Assembly: GCA_004294225.1 (NCBI GenBank)
Contig: REBA01000023.1
Location: 22,658-86,657 of the forward strand
Direction: 5' to 3'
DNA length: 64,000 nucleotides
Source: Cytophagales bacterium
GTDB taxonomy: Bacteria > Bacteroidota > Bacteroidia > Cytophagales > Cytophagaceae
How positions within the stretch are numbered: position 1 is the first letter of the stretch; each line of letters starts with the position of its first letter. Below, piece by piece: positions 1 through 9,181 of the stretch. The translations under genes were made by a program, and so were the position numbers. The notes beneath the pieces are model-generated. The model saw only the letters and a list, made by a program, of their open reading frames with translations, did not search any database and had not been told where the DNA came from.

Positions 1-498
1 AAAGAAACATTATCTGACGTGCTTCTTATCCCTGAGGGAAAGGTTTGTAGTACAATCATCAAACTCTATAATGAAGAAGCTATAGTAGTAGAGCCGGCAG
101 GTGCTCTAAGCATAGCGGCACTTGATGATTATAAAGAAAAAATAAAAGGGAAAAATATAGTTTGCATAGTAAGTGGAAGTAATAATGACTTAGGTAGAAC
201 AGAAGAAATAAAAGAAAGATCTTTGTTCTTCGAAGGTCTCAAACATTATTTCATCATTACTTTCCCTCAAAGGGCAGGGGCTCTAAGACAATTCTTAGAT
301 GAAGTTCTTGGCCCTAATGATGATATTACCCACTTTCAATATACAAAGAAAAATTCTAAAGAAGATGGGCCTGCATTAGTGGGCATAGAGCTGAAACATA
401 AAGATGATTATGCTAAACTTATGCTACGAATGAAACAACATAATTTTAAATATACCGAAGTCAATAAAGATATTAACCTTTTCAACTTTTTAATATAA
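1..498 (+). CDS. ilvA: Threonine ammonia-lyase, C-terminal part (cut by window edge)
   Basis: This is the 3' part of a PLP-dependent threonine dehydratase, which makes 2-oxobutanoate for isoleucine synthesis. The frame is open back to base 1, so the true start and the PLP lysine lie outside the window. What is visible is the end of the catalytic fold (EPAGALSIAAL and IVCIVSGSNND) followed by a single ACT-like regulatory domain beginning at FPQRAGALRQFLDEVLGPND. The ACT-like tail suggests isoleucine feedback control, as in other biosynthetic IlvA enzymes. It ends 7 bases before the TTG start of murF-alr on the same strand, so the two may share a transcript, although the pathways are unrelated. 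Confidence 0.9.
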   Translation, partial: KETLSDVLLIPEGKVCSTIIKLYNEEAIVVEPAGALSIAALDDYKEKIKGKNIVCIVSGSNNDLGRTEEIKERSLFFEGLKHYFIITFPQRAGALRQFLDEVLGPNDDITHFQYTKKNSKEDGPALVGIELKHKDDYAKLMLRMKQHNFKYTEVNKDINLFNFLI

Positions 499-505
499 AT
501 TATTC

Positions 506-2968
506 TTGCTGAAATTTTCTCAAATCATCAACTGTATCCAAGGAGAAATACTCCAAATATTTTTGGATGAAGAAATCAACAATTTAATCTTTGATAGTAG
601 AAAAATTCCTACTGCACAACACAGTGTTTTCTTTGCAATTGATGGCGATAGACATAATGGGCATCAATTCATTGAATCAGCATACAACAAAGGGGTAAGA
701 AACTTTATTATAGAAAAAAAAATCAACATTTCTCAATTACCAGAAGCAAATATAATCCTAACAAATTCTAGCGTAAAAGCACTTCAAAATATTGCAAAAT
801 TTCATAGAGAAAAATTTAAAATTCCTGTAATTGGAATCACAGGAAGCAATGGAAAAACAATAGTCAAAGAATGGTTGGCTCAATTATTATCCAAAGAATT
901 TAACCTTATAAAAAGCCCAAGAAGCTTCAATTCTCAGATTGGCGTTCCGCTATCTGTTTGGAATATGCAGGCTAATCACAACCTAGGAATATTTGAAGCG
1001 GGTATATCTAAGCCCAATGAAATGGGAAATCTTGAAAAAATCATTCAACCCTCCATTGGAATTTTTACTAATATTGGTACTGCCCATGATGAAGGATTTG
1101 AGAACACCGCACAAAAAATCAGAGAAAAACTACTCCTGTTTTCTAATTGTGAAGTGCTTATTTTTTGTTCCGATTATGAATCAATAAATAATGAAATTGC
1201 AACTAAAACATGGACTTTAAAAACCTTTTCTTGGTCAATAAAATCAAATATAGCCGACGTAAAAATTAACATTAAGCAAGTCGCCAATAATTCCAGTATT
1301 ATAGAACTTAATCATAACAACGACAAGACCTCTTATATAGTTCCATTCACTGACAATGCATCAATTGAAAATATTATACACTGCATTGTGCTTATGATTT
1401 ATTTAAAAATTCCTGCTATAGATATCAACCAAAGATTAAAAGGCATTCAAAGTGTTGCTATGAGGTTAGAATTAAAGCAGGGAATAAATAATTGCTATAT
1501 AATTGATGATAGTTACAACAATGACCTAGAAGGCTTGAGCAATGCCATTAATTTTCTAGAGCAACAAAACGCATCTCTTCCAAAAACCATTATTATTTCT
1601 GACTTATTAGAGAGTTCTATTTCTTCCGATACACTTTATGCTAGAGTAGCAGAACTGATAAAGAGTAAAAATATACATTTAATTGCTGGAATAGGAAAAG
1701 ACATTCAAATCCTAAAATCAGAATTTACCAATTCTGCATTCTATCCTACCACTGAAGATTTTCTCAATAATTTTCAGACGCATAAAATCAATAACCAAAT
1801 TGTGCTTATCAAAGGAGCAAGAAAGTTTCAATTTGAAAAATTAGCACAATTACTCCAAGAGAAAGCCCATGGCACAGTTCTAGAAGTCAATCTAGATGCC
1901 ATAACCCATAACCTCAATTATTTTAAATCTCAATTAAATAACCCTACCAAAATAATGGTAATGGTAAAAGCATTTGCATATGGTAGCGGTAGCTATGAAG
2001 TTGCAAACTTATTGCAATTTCACCATGTCGATTACCTTGGTGTAGCTTATGCTGACGAAGGTGTAGAGTTAAGAAATCATGGAATTCAAATTCCTATTAT
2101 GGTAATGAATCCAAGTTCCTCTGCATTTTTTAAAATAATCGATAATAATTTAGAACCAGAGATTTATAATTTCAGAATACTTCATCAATTTATTGATTTT
2201 ATCAAACATGCTCAAATACCTCAGGCCCGGATTCACCTGAAGATAGATACTGGTATGCACCGCCTAGGATTTGAAGAACATGAAATTTCTGATTTAATTA
2301 AAATCCTTAAAGATACACCTGAACTTAAAGTTATCAGCTTGTTTTCTCACCTCGCAGGTGCCGACAGTAAGAAGCATAACGGTTTTACCATTGTCCAGTT
2401 GAACTTATTTTCAAAAATTGCTTCAATTATTGAAAGCGAATTAAAATATATCATCATCAAACATATACTTAATTCTGCTGGTATCATCAACTATCCAGAA
2501 CATCAATTTGATATGGTAAGGCTTGGTATAGGTCTATATGGAATAGATGCGTCTGAAAATGTTCAAAGCAAATTAGCTACTGTAGGAAGGCTAAAAACAA
2601 TTATTTCTCAAATAAAGCATGTAGCATCAGGAGAGACAATAGGTTACAGTAGGGTTGGAGTTGCTAATAGTCCCACAACAATCGCTACCATTGCTATAGG
2701 CTATGCAGATGGTTATAATCGTGGCTTTAGCAATGGTATTGGGAAAGTTGTGGTTAATGGGCAGCTATGCCCAGTTATTGGCAATGTCTGTATGGATATG
2801 ACAATGATTGACATTACTAATATTGAAGCTAATGAGGGTGATGAAGTAGAGATTTTTGGAGAAAACAATTCAATACAAAATCTTGCAAATAGTATCAATA
2901 CAATTCCCTATGAAATATTAACCAATGTGAGCGAACGAGTAAAAAGAATCTTTTACAGCGAGCAATAA
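506..2968 (+). CDS. murF-alr: Bifunctional MurF / alanine racemase fusion
   Basis: A cell-wall precursor enzyme of 820 residues made of two complete modules. The N-terminal half is MurF, the ATP-dependent ligase that adds D-Ala-D-Ala to UDP-MurNAc-tripeptide; its P-loop GSNGKT is at residues 113-118. The C-terminal half, from about residue 455, is a PLP-dependent alanine racemase: the PLP lysine sits in MVKAFAYGSG (Lys488) and the catalytic tyrosine in GYADGYNRG (Tyr733). The fusion couples L-Ala to D-Ala conversion with ligation of the dipeptide and is a known arrangement in Bacteroidota. The start is TTG at 506, directly after ilvA; no ATG lies nearby. D-Ala-D-Ala ligase (ddl), which would act between the two, is not in the window. 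Confidence 0.95.
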   Translation: MLKFSQIINCIQGEILQIFLDEEINNLIFDSRKIPTAQHSVFFAIDGDRHNGHQFIESAYNKGVRNFIIEKKINISQLPEANIILTNSSVKALQNIAKFHREKFKIPVIGITGSNGKTIVKEWLAQLLSKEFNLIKSPRSFNSQIGVPLSVWNMQANHNLGIFEAGISKPNEMGNLEKIIQPSIGIFTNIGTAHDEGFENTAQKIREKLLLFSNCEVLIFCSDYESINNEIATKTWTLKTFSWSIKSNIADVKINIKQVANNSSIIELNHNNDKTSYIVPFTDNASIENIIHCIVLMIYLKIPAIDINQRLKGIQSVAMRLELKQGINNCYIIDDSYNNDLEGLSNAINFLEQQNASLPKTIIISDLLESSISSDTLYARVAELIKSKNIHLIAGIGKDIQILKSEFTNSAFYPTTEDFLNNFQTHKINNQIVLIKGARKFQFEKLAQLLQEKAHGTVLEVNLDAITHNLNYFKSQLNNPTKIMVMVKAFAYGSGSYEVANLLQFHHVDYLGVAYADEGVELRNHGIQIPIMVMNPSSSAFFKIIDNNLEPEIYNFRILHQFIDFIKHAQIPQARIHLKIDTGMHRLGFEEHEISDLIKILKDTPELKVISLFSHLAGADSKKHNGFTIVQLNLFSKIASIIESELKYIIIKHILNSAGIINYPEHQFDMVRLGIGLYGIDASENVQSKLATVGRLKTIISQIKHVASGETIGYSRVGVANSPTTIATIAIGYADGYNRGFSNGIGKVVVNGQLCPVIGNVCMDMTMIDITNIEANEGDEVEIFGENNSIQNLANSINTIPYEILTNVSERVKRIFYSEQ

Positions 2969-2988
2969 TAACATTATTAATAATGTTA
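2969..2988. repeat. 20-bp AT-only perfect palindrome
   Basis: The 20 bases immediately after the murF-alr stop codon read the same on both strands (TAACATTATT and its complement). It lies between the convergent murF-alr and tmRNA genes and could act as a weak two-way terminator, but it has no G+C core and no clear T tract. Confidence 0.4.
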
Positions 2989-2996
2989 AATAAAAG

Positions 2997-3386
2997 TGGA
3001 GCCGGAGGGATTTGAACCCTCGTCCAGAGAAGGTAATCATCGAATTTTCTACATGCTTATCTCCGCATTAGTTTTCGTACCCAGCCAGGCGGGGAGCCAC
3101 CAAACTAGATCTTATTTGCTTTATTTCACCAATTTCTCGCAAAGGTCATTGGCTAGTCCTGCATTTCGACACCTCGAATTCTATACTAGCAGTACCGTAG
3201 GATAGAGAGATGATGGCCTTCTCAATCTTATTGAGAATAAGCTAATCTAACATTCCGTCAGATTAAGCAGCCATGGCGTAAGAATTTTCGCCAATTATAT
3301 TGTAGAACTATCTTTCAAGGCTCTCATTCTATGAGCCTGCATGCTTATATCCGCAACCACTCAGCCTGTCAATTCCGGTCGGCCCC
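2997..3386 (-). ncRNA. ssrA: Transfer-messenger RNA (tmRNA, SsrA)
   Basis: tmRNA frees stalled ribosomes and adds a degradation tag. Both tRNA-like ends are visible on the minus strand: the 5' end GGGGCCGACCGGAATTGACA at 3386 downward and the 3' end GGTTCAAATCCCTCCGGCTC with discriminator A at 2997. The 7-bp acceptor stem pairs with one G-U. The tag reading frame at 3292-3263 runs GGC GAA AAT TCT TAC GCC ATG GCT GCT TAA, giving GENSYAMAA after the alanine carried by tmRNA itself. Total length is 390 nt, one piece and not permuted. The CCA end is not encoded. tRNA-Cys lies 64 bases upstream on the same strand and probably shares its promoter. Confidence 0.95.
3263..3292 (-). other. tmRNA tag-peptide reading frame
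   Basis: Ten codons inside tmRNA encode GENSYAMAA followed by TAA. The hydrophobic A-M-A-A end is the usual signal for ClpXP-type proteases. With the alanine from charged tmRNA the full tag would be AGENSYAMAA. Confidence 0.9.
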
Positions 3387-3450
3387 ATGTGTCAATGAAC
3401 AATTATAATGATACTAGAAAAATAAAGAAAGTAAAGTATCAGAAAAAAAG

Positions 3451-3521
3451 AGGTCGCGAGCGGATTTGAACCGCTGTAGGAGGTTTTGCAGACCTCAGCC
3501 TAACCGCTCGGCCACGCGACC
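3451..3521 (-). tRNA. tRNA-Cys (GCA)
   Basis: A 71-nt cloverleaf on the minus strand. The acceptor stem GGTCGCG/CGCGACC is perfect, the anticodon stem GAGGT/ACCTC encloses loop CTGCAAA with anticodon GCA, and the T arm contains GGTTCAAATCC. The discriminator base is U, which is the cysteine identity base. CCA is not encoded. A T run follows at the 3' side, then tmRNA. Confidence 0.95.
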
Positions 3522-3536
3522 TTTTAAAGAGGAGTA

Positions 3537-3567
3537 CAAACTTATACTAATTTTGTGATTATCCAAA
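3537..3567 (-). promoter_or_regulatory. Promoter for tRNA-Cys and probably tmRNA
   Basis: On the minus strand TTTG (3567-3564), a 19-base spacer and TAAGTTTG (3544-3537) match the Bacteroidota -33/-7 consensus exactly (TTTG, TAnnTTTG). Transcription would begin near 3530, about 9 bases before the tRNA-Cys 5' end. No equally good promoter lies between tRNA-Cys and tmRNA. Confidence 0.75.
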
Positions 3568-3576
3568 ATATTATAA

Positions 3577-3610
3577 AAAAAAGAAAGTGTCTAAAGACAC
3601 TTTCTTTTTT
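3577..3610. terminator. Intrinsic terminator downstream of rpsA
   Basis: The inverted repeat AAGAAAGTGTC / GACACTTTCTT with a 4-base loop is flanked by an A run on one side and a T run on the other, so it can act in either direction. It lies just past the rpsA stop codon and upstream of the tRNA-Cys promoter. Confidence 0.8.
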
Positions 3611-3634
3611 ACTTTTCATTGCTAATAAAGCTAA

Positions 3635-5476
3635 TTATTCTTCTGTTTTTTTAGCTTTAGCTTTTTTAGGTTTTTCTTCTTTCTGAGCATCTGCTTCATT
3701 GTAGGCATCTTTCAATGCTGATAATGCAGCTATGTCTCCCATAGTAGATTTCTCAAGAGCTACAGGTTTTTCTACTTTTGCTTTAGTAGTAGCTGGAGCC
3801 TCTGTAGATTTTGCTATTGCTTTTTTACTTGCAACTTCTTCTTCGGTAGCTTCTGTAAAGGTTCTTGTATGCGATAATAAGATTTTCTTATCGTCTTTAG
3901 AAAACTCAATTACTCTAAAATCTAAGGATTCACCATTTTCAGCATTCTTACCATTTTGCTTAATTAATTGCTTATTCATAGCAAAACCTTCAATTCCGTA
4001 TGGCAACTCTATTACTGCACCTTTATCATTTTTAGAGGTAATCATTCCTTTGTGGTCTGAACCTACAGTAAATATAGTTTCAAAAGTATTCCAAGGATTT
4101 TCTTCTAATTGCTTATGTCCTAATGCTAATCTTCTGTTTTCAGAATCTAACTCGAGAACTATGACATCAAGCTTATCACCAACTTTCACAAATTCAGAAG
4201 GGTGTTTAATCTTTTTTGTCCAAGAAAGATCTGAAACGTGCACTAGGCCGTCAATACCTTCTTCTAGTTCTATAAACAATCCAAAATTAGTAAGATTTCT
4301 TACCACGCCTGTATGCTTACTTCCAAGTGCATACTTAGTGATAGAATCAGTTTTAGTCCAAGGATCTTCGGTAAGTTGTTTTATACCTAAGGACATTTTT
4401 CTTTCGTCTCTATCTATAGTTAAAACGACTGCCTCAAGTTCATCGCCTACTTTAATAAAATCTTGTGGATTTCTCAAGTGTTGAGACCAAGACATTTCTG
4501 ATACGTGAATCAGTCCTTCTACTCCTTGAATAATCTCTAAAAATGCACCATAATCAGCTACATTGACAATTTTACCTTTCACTTTAGACCCTACAACCAC
4601 ATCGCCTTGAAGAGCATCCCAAGGATGTGCAGAAAGTTGTTTCATACCAAGAGAAATACGTTTTTTCTCATCATCAAAATCTAAAACTACTACGTTCACT
4701 TTTTGGTCTAAGCTTAATACTTCATCTGGATGATTTATTCTTCCCCATGAAATATCAGTGATATGAAGTAATCCATCCACTCCTCCCAAATCTATAAATA
4801 CCCCAAAATTGGTCATGTTTTTAATCACTCCTTCAAGTACCTGACCTTTCTCAAGATTATTTAGAATTACTGCTTTTTGTTTTTCAATATCTTTTTCAAT
4901 CAATACTTTGTGAGAAACAACTACGTTATCGTTGGTATAGTTGATTTTCACAACTTTAACTTCCATTTTCTTTCCTACAAATATATCGAAATCTCTAATT
5001 GGCTTCACATCTATCTGAGAACCGGGCAAGAACGCTTCTATTCCATACACATCTACAATCAAACCACCTTTAGTTCTTCTTTTCACCATTCCTTCGATAA
5101 TAATATCTTGATCTAATGCATCTTTGATATTATCCCAAGCTTTCACAATTTTCGCTTTCTTTCTAGAAAGTATTAATTGCCCATTGGAATCTTCTCTGTC
5201 CTCTACATATACATCTACAGAATCGCCAATCTTTAGATTTTCAACATCACGAAATTCAGATAAAGGAATTAAACCATCCGATTTAAAACCAATATTCAAA
5301 ATCACATCTTTACTAGTCAAACCAACTACTACGCCAGTGATTACTTGTTTTTCAGCTACCTCAGTAAGAGTGCCTTCATACATTTGTTCTAACTCTGCTT
5401 TTTGAGCATCGGTATAAGAACTTCCGCCTTTTCTGCCTGTATTGTCCCAGTCAAAATTTTCTATCGGTGTCAACAT
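3635..5476 (-). CDS. rpsA: 30S ribosomal protein S1
   Basis: Ribosomal protein S1 (613 residues) binds mRNA upstream of the start codon and helps recruit it to the 30S subunit. Six S1 (OB-fold) repeats can be seen: around residues 40-105, 120-190, 210-275, 295-365, 385-450 and 470-535. The repeats from the third onward carry the pattern GxxxxxxxFGxFIxL...GLxHxSxxSW. The N-terminal stretch (IENFDWD) resembles the S2-contact segment of other Bacteroidota S1 proteins. The C-terminal 70 residues are a low-complexity Ala/Lys/Glu tail. Because this phylum makes little use of Shine-Dalgarno pairing, S1 is expected to matter strongly here. A -7 element lies at 5592-5585, leaving an untranslated leader of about 100 nt. 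Confidence 0.95.
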   Translation of the reverse strand: MLTPIENFDWDNTGRKGGSSYTDAQKAELEQMYEGTLTEVAEKQVITGVVVGLTSKDVILNIGFKSDGLIPLSEFRDVENLKIGDSVDVYVEDREDSNGQLILSRKKAKIVKAWDNIKDALDQDIIIEGMVKRRTKGGLIVDVYGIEAFLPGSQIDVKPIRDFDIFVGKKMEVKVVKINYTNDNVVVSHKVLIEKDIEKQKAVILNNLEKGQVLEGVIKNMTNFGVFIDLGGVDGLLHITDISWGRINHPDEVLSLDQKVNVVVLDFDDEKKRISLGMKQLSAHPWDALQGDVVVGSKVKGKIVNVADYGAFLEIIQGVEGLIHVSEMSWSQHLRNPQDFIKVGDELEAVVLTIDRDERKMSLGIKQLTEDPWTKTDSITKYALGSKHTGVVRNLTNFGLFIELEEGIDGLVHVSDLSWTKKIKHPSEFVKVGDKLDVIVLELDSENRRLALGHKQLEENPWNTFETIFTVGSDHKGMITSKNDKGAVIELPYGIEGFAMNKQLIKQNGKNAENGESLDFRVIEFSKDDKKILLSHTRTFTEATEEEVASKKAIAKSTEAPATTKAKVEKPVALEKSTMGDIAALSALKDAYNEADAQKEEKPKKAKAKKTEE

Positions 5477-5584
5477 ATTTATTTTAAAGCTCTTTTTACA
5501 TCAATATTCGAGCAAGGATATTGAAATTAAGTTTGTAAAAACTTCAAACAACGCATTCGAAGTTCCATTCTGTTAAATGGATTG

Positions 5585-5592
5585 CAAAATTA
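5585..5592 (-). promoter_or_regulatory. Putative -7 element for rpsA
   Basis: TAATTTTG on the minus strand matches TAnnTTTG, about 110 bases upstream of the rpsA start. No clear TTTG stands at the right distance. The AT-rich leader of about 100 nt that would result could house S1 autoregulation, which is inference only. Confidence 0.45.
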
Positions 5593-5622
5593 GTAAAAAA
5601 AAATATATTTTCATGTATTTTT

Positions 5623-8175
5623 TTAAAATGGATAACCTATACTAAGATTAAGATTAGGTGAGCGGTAGCCTTCCTTAAAAAATATCCATCTCTTGCCTTC
5701 TTCTTGGCTTGGATCTTTGGCTTTCCAACCAAAATCAAATCTGAGGATGAGAAAAGAAAAGTTAAGCCTTATGCCTAATCCTGTTCCTACCGCTATTTGA
5801 GAAAGAAATTTATCAAAATAGAAAACTCCTTCTGGTCTGGCTTTTTCTACACCATTTCTCGGTGCCCAAATCCAAAGATTACCAGCGTCTACGAACAATG
5901 CACTCTCTAAAAATTTAATAATTTTGAATCGATATTCCCAACTCATTTCTAGCATTATTGAACCTGGTTGCTCGAATCTATAAATTGGTCTTCCTTGTTC
6001 ATCTCTTTCGGCGACCCAGCCTCCTGGGCCAAGTCTTCTAGGTGACCAAGACCTTATGCTGTTGCTACCTCCTAAGAAAAAATTTCTCTCATATGGGAGT
6101 ATTTCTTCATTATCATAAGCCTTTGCGACACCAATATTGTATTTCATTGCAAAGGTATTTTTTCTGATGGGGAAATATAATCTTAAATCAGTGCTTAACT
6201 TAAAATATCTAAAAGTTTTCAATCCCAATAATGTATCACTTTCTACAAGTAGATTGTTTTTATTAAGAATATTAAGCAAGGTTCCACCTGATTCTGCATA
6301 AATTCTAAGATATTTCGATTTTTTATTTTCACCAAGAACGTTGTTAGTGAAAGTATAAGTGGCATTCATATCACTTACGAAAGAGGTTCCAAAACTATTG
6401 ATCAAATTATTTCCATTGTTTTGGAGTTTATTTAAATACTCAACAAAGCTTGCTGACTTGTTTTTGGTAGATACTAAGTTTAAATCTACTATTGCAAAAG
6501 AAAATAGCTTTCTTGGGCTTAATTGAAAATTATAATTCATCCCTACATTGATATTATCTCTAGTATATTCTGGTCTTCCGATATAAGAATAAGAAACATC
6601 GAATCTAGTGACAGGGCTATAATTTTCTATAAAGTTTTGGAATTTTCTACCCATTGGGAAGTACAACTGAGGAAAAGACATAGAGGTCTGTGCATTATAT
6701 TCTTCACTTCTATAAAATTCAGATTTATTAAGTAGCGATGCCTGACCTACTACTGTGGCTCTAAAACTAGTTTCAAATATTTCAAAACCCCTTAGCGTAT
6801 TTCTTGATTTAAAATTTAAAAATCCAGAGGGTCCTGGAACAAAGTTAGAAGCCATACTTAGCCCCACTTCTTCTGTACTTTGAAATTTTTGTAGTGGCAT
6901 TGTTCTAACATACGCTGTTAGTTTGGGATGTAGCGTATCTGAATCGTTTGTTTTTTCAAAATTAATATTAATAAATTTATACATATCCAAAGCTGCTAGT
7001 TGCCTTTGAGAATTTTGAATTTTAGAAACATTATAATACTCTTTTTCTTTAATGAGTAATTTTTTACTAATTATTCTTTTTGAAAAATTTTGTTTTGTAT
7101 ATATAAAATAGATATTTCTATAATAACCAGTATCTTTTTTAACGCTAGTATTTCCTTGGTCTGTAAAGAAATAAACTTTATCAAAAGTATACCTCTTATG
7201 ATTCTTTCCATCGCTTGTATTGGAAATTATTGTAGTGATATTTATTTCACGTTTTATTTGAGAAGAATCTATATCAAAAGAAATATATTGGGGATTAAAG
7301 TCAAAATATCCTGAGTTTCTCAACAATCTATTGATTCTATCTCTTTCATTTGTGAGGTCTTGTTCTTTGTAGAAATTATTGATTTTTATATAAGATTCTT
7401 TATTGTTCTTTTTAATAAGGTTTGATATTGAAGTATCATTAGTTTGAGTAGTGAATGTTATTATTTTGTATGGCGATTTTTCAATGATTTTAAACTTCAA
7501 ACTAATATCTCTTTTATTAGTATCTATCTGACAAGATATTTGATTTTCTAGATACCCTTGATTGAAATAAAAATTATGAAGAGTATTGAGGTTAACCTGA
7601 ATTGAGCTGCTATCAAATATAGATGGGGGTTCGCCTACCACTCTCATCATCCAGTTACCTTTGCTGATTTTTTCATCTGCTTTATTTAATTTATTGGTTC
7701 GTTTTTTTCTTGTTGAAATTAATTTTTTAAAATATTTTGATTTATAATGAACCGAATCTAATGCGTTATCATATACTTCATCTTTATTTAAAGCATCTAA
7801 ATAAAGAGAGTCATTTAAAGTTCTTAATTTGTGATTATACTTTTCAAGTACCTTTTTTCTTTGCCTTTGGGCATTAAGCGTATCAAAATGATTGAATCCA
7901 ATTTGATACATCATTAAATATAACCGAACACCAAGAAGACTTCTATTGGGTTGTGGACTCAGAAGTATGTTTAAATCGCTAAAGTTAAATTTTTTGTTTC
8001 CCTCAAAACTTTGCTTTTTTAATAAATATTCATTCGATTTTAAATAATTTTTATTTGCACACTGTATAAAAACTAATAGCAAAGGCAGTATAATAAGTGA
8101 TTTGATAAAATACTTATTAAAAAAAAATATATAATTTATACCTTTCCGAAAAATCACTACTAATAATAGATTCAA
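5623..8175 (-). CDS. BamA/TamA-like (Omp85) outer-membrane lipoprotein
   Basis: An Omp85-family outer-membrane protein of up to 850 residues. The N-terminus has a hydrophobic segment ending in LLLVFIQC, a plausible lipoprotein signal with the lipid on Cys. The middle holds POTRA-like segments (for example from about residue 185 and the NRLLRNSGYFDF stretch). The C-terminal half is a 16-strand barrel domain with the family pattern NFFLGGSNSIRSWSPRRLGPG and a final strand ending in F. A lipidated TamA-like protein fits TamL of Bacteroidota, the outer-membrane partner of TamB, but no tamB is in the window. The start is uncertain: TTG at 8175 abuts the ATG of the divergent gene, and GTG at 8157 is an alternative; no ATG is available. 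Confidence 0.85.
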   Translation of the reverse strand: MNLLLVVIFRKGINYIFFFNKYFIKSLIILPLLLVFIQCANKNYLKSNEYLLKKQSFEGNKKFNFSDLNILLSPQPNRSLLGVRLYLMMYQIGFNHFDTLNAQRQRKKVLEKYNHKLRTLNDSLYLDALNKDEVYDNALDSVHYKSKYFKKLISTRKKRTNKLNKADEKISKGNWMMRVVGEPPSIFDSSSIQVNLNTLHNFYFNQGYLENQISCQIDTNKRDISLKFKIIEKSPYKIITFTTQTNDTSISNLIKKNNKESYIKINNFYKEQDLTNERDRINRLLRNSGYFDFNPQYISFDIDSSQIKREINITTIISNTSDGKNHKRYTFDKVYFFTDQGNTSVKKDTGYYRNIYFIYTKQNFSKRIISKKLLIKEKEYYNVSKIQNSQRQLAALDMYKFININFEKTNDSDTLHPKLTAYVRTMPLQKFQSTEEVGLSMASNFVPGPSGFLNFKSRNTLRGFEIFETSFRATVVGQASLLNKSEFYRSEEYNAQTSMSFPQLYFPMGRKFQNFIENYSPVTRFDVSYSYIGRPEYTRDNINVGMNYNFQLSPRKLFSFAIVDLNLVSTKNKSASFVEYLNKLQNNGNNLINSFGTSFVSDMNATYTFTNNVLGENKKSKYLRIYAESGGTLLNILNKNNLLVESDTLLGLKTFRYFKLSTDLRLYFPIRKNTFAMKYNIGVAKAYDNEEILPYERNFFLGGSNSIRSWSPRRLGPGGWVAERDEQGRPIYRFEQPGSIMLEMSWEYRFKIIKFLESALFVDAGNLWIWAPRNGVEKARPEGVFYFDKFLSQIAVGTGLGIRLNFSFLILRFDFGWKAKDPSQEEGKRWIFFKEGYRSPNLNLSIGYPF

Positions 8176-8931
8176 ATGATTTCCAAAAATAACTTAAAAT
8201 ACATCAAATCTCTGCAATTAAAGAAATTTAGAAAAGAAGAAAATAAATTCTTGGTAGAAGGGGCCAAAAGTGTACTTGAATTATTGAACTCAAATTTCAA
8301 TATTCATCAGCTATTGGTAAGTGAAACCTATTACCATAATAATGAAAAAATTATTCATTCTAAATGTAAAGAATTTTCAATCTGCACAGAATCAGAAATA
8401 GAATATGCAGGAAGCTACTCTTCTAATCAGTCTGCTTTGGCTGTAGTAGATATGCCCCAACCATCAATTCTTCTTCCAAACCAAGGAGTTTCAGAATATA
8501 TACTTATGCTTGATAACATCAGCGACCCTGGTAATCTCGGCACCATTATTCGTATTGCCGATTGGTATGGTATTTCTAAAATTATTGCTTCTGAAAATAC
8601 TGCAGAGCTCTATAATCCTAAAGTAATCGCTGCTAGCATGGGTTCATTTATTAGAGTAAATTTGTTCTACACTTCTTTGGAAGAATACTTAAAAAATTAT
8701 AAAACGTTTGTATACGGTGCTAGTTTGGATGGTAAGAATATCTATGATACAAAATTCAATCCTTCTTCTGGAATGCTTCTATTAGGAAGCGAAGCTCATG
8801 GTATTAATAATTCGCTTTACCCTTTTATCGATGAATTAGTATTTATACCAAGATTTGGTGGTGCAGAATCACTTAATGTAAGCGTAGCAACTGGCATCTT
8901 TTGTGATCACATCAAACGCCAATGCTTATAG
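8176..8931 (+). CDS. TrmH/SpoU-family RNA 2'-O-methyltransferase
   Basis: A SpoU-class (SPOUT) methyltransferase of 251 residues that transfers a methyl group from SAM to a ribose 2'-OH in rRNA or tRNA. All three family motifs are present: motif 1 LDNISDPGNLGTIIRIADW, motif 2 LLLGSEAHGI, and motif 3 IPRFGGAESLNVSVATGI, which form the trefoil knot. An N-terminal substrate-binding domain (SpoU_sub_bind type, FLVEGAKSVLELL) makes it resemble RlmB/TsnR-like enzymes, but the target nucleotide cannot be told from sequence. Its ATG directly abuts the TTG of the divergent Omp85 gene, so its promoter must lie within that coding region. Confidence 0.9.
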   Translation: MISKNNLKYIKSLQLKKFRKEENKFLVEGAKSVLELLNSNFNIHQLLVSETYYHNNEKIIHSKCKEFSICTESEIEYAGSYSSNQSALAVVDMPQPSILLPNQGVSEYILMLDNISDPGNLGTIIRIADWYGISKIIASENTAELYNPKVIAASMGSFIRVNLFYTSLEEYLKNYKTFVYGASLDGKNIYDTKFNPSSGMLLLGSEAHGINNSLYPFIDELVFIPRFGGAESLNVSVATGIFCDHIKRQCL

Positions 8932-8953
8932 GTCTTTAGAATAAAAAACTAAA

Positions 8954-9181
8954 TTACTTATCTTTATAATCAAAACTATCCCCCAAACTTTCTTGCTTGT
9001 TATAATTAGGCTCTCTGCGTTTATACTTGTTAGGTTTTCTTGTCAAATTCTTTTTGTCTCTATGGTCCATGTCACGATACCTTTGGTCTGTAGTGGCGGG
9101 GCAATGATAGGGATTAATAGTAACACAAGCATTTATGCTAATGATAATAATCGCTATAAGTATAAAAGTATATTTCTTCAT
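8954..9181 (-). CDS. Small lipoprotein of unknown function
   Basis: A 75-residue protein starting at MKKYTFILIAIIIISINAC, a lipoprotein signal peptide with the lipidated Cys in INAC. The mature part is short, highly polar and basic (RDKKNLTRKPNKYKRRE), with an HCP motif near its start. The frame continues upstream to 9241, but the internal ATG at 9181 gives a normal signal peptide and is preferred. It converges on the methyltransferase gene and stands divergent from nuoA. I do not recognise a family. Small basic lipoproteins of this kind are common in Bacteroidota. Confidence 0.6.
   Translation of the reverse strand: MKKYTFILIAIIIISINACVTINPYHCPATTDQRYRDMDHRDKKNLTRKPNKYKRREPNYNKQESLGDSFDYKDK

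Noticed and set aside
2996..3205. 69-codon open frame (EPEGFEPSSREGNH...) on the plus strand
   Set aside because: It lies entirely on the antisense strand of tmRNA; GFEPSS-like peptides are a well-known false translation of tRNA/tmRNA T arms.
3732..4484. 250-codon open frame on the plus strand opposite rpsA
   Set aside because: It is antisense to the conserved S1 repeats, has a composition unlike a protein and no homology that I recognise.
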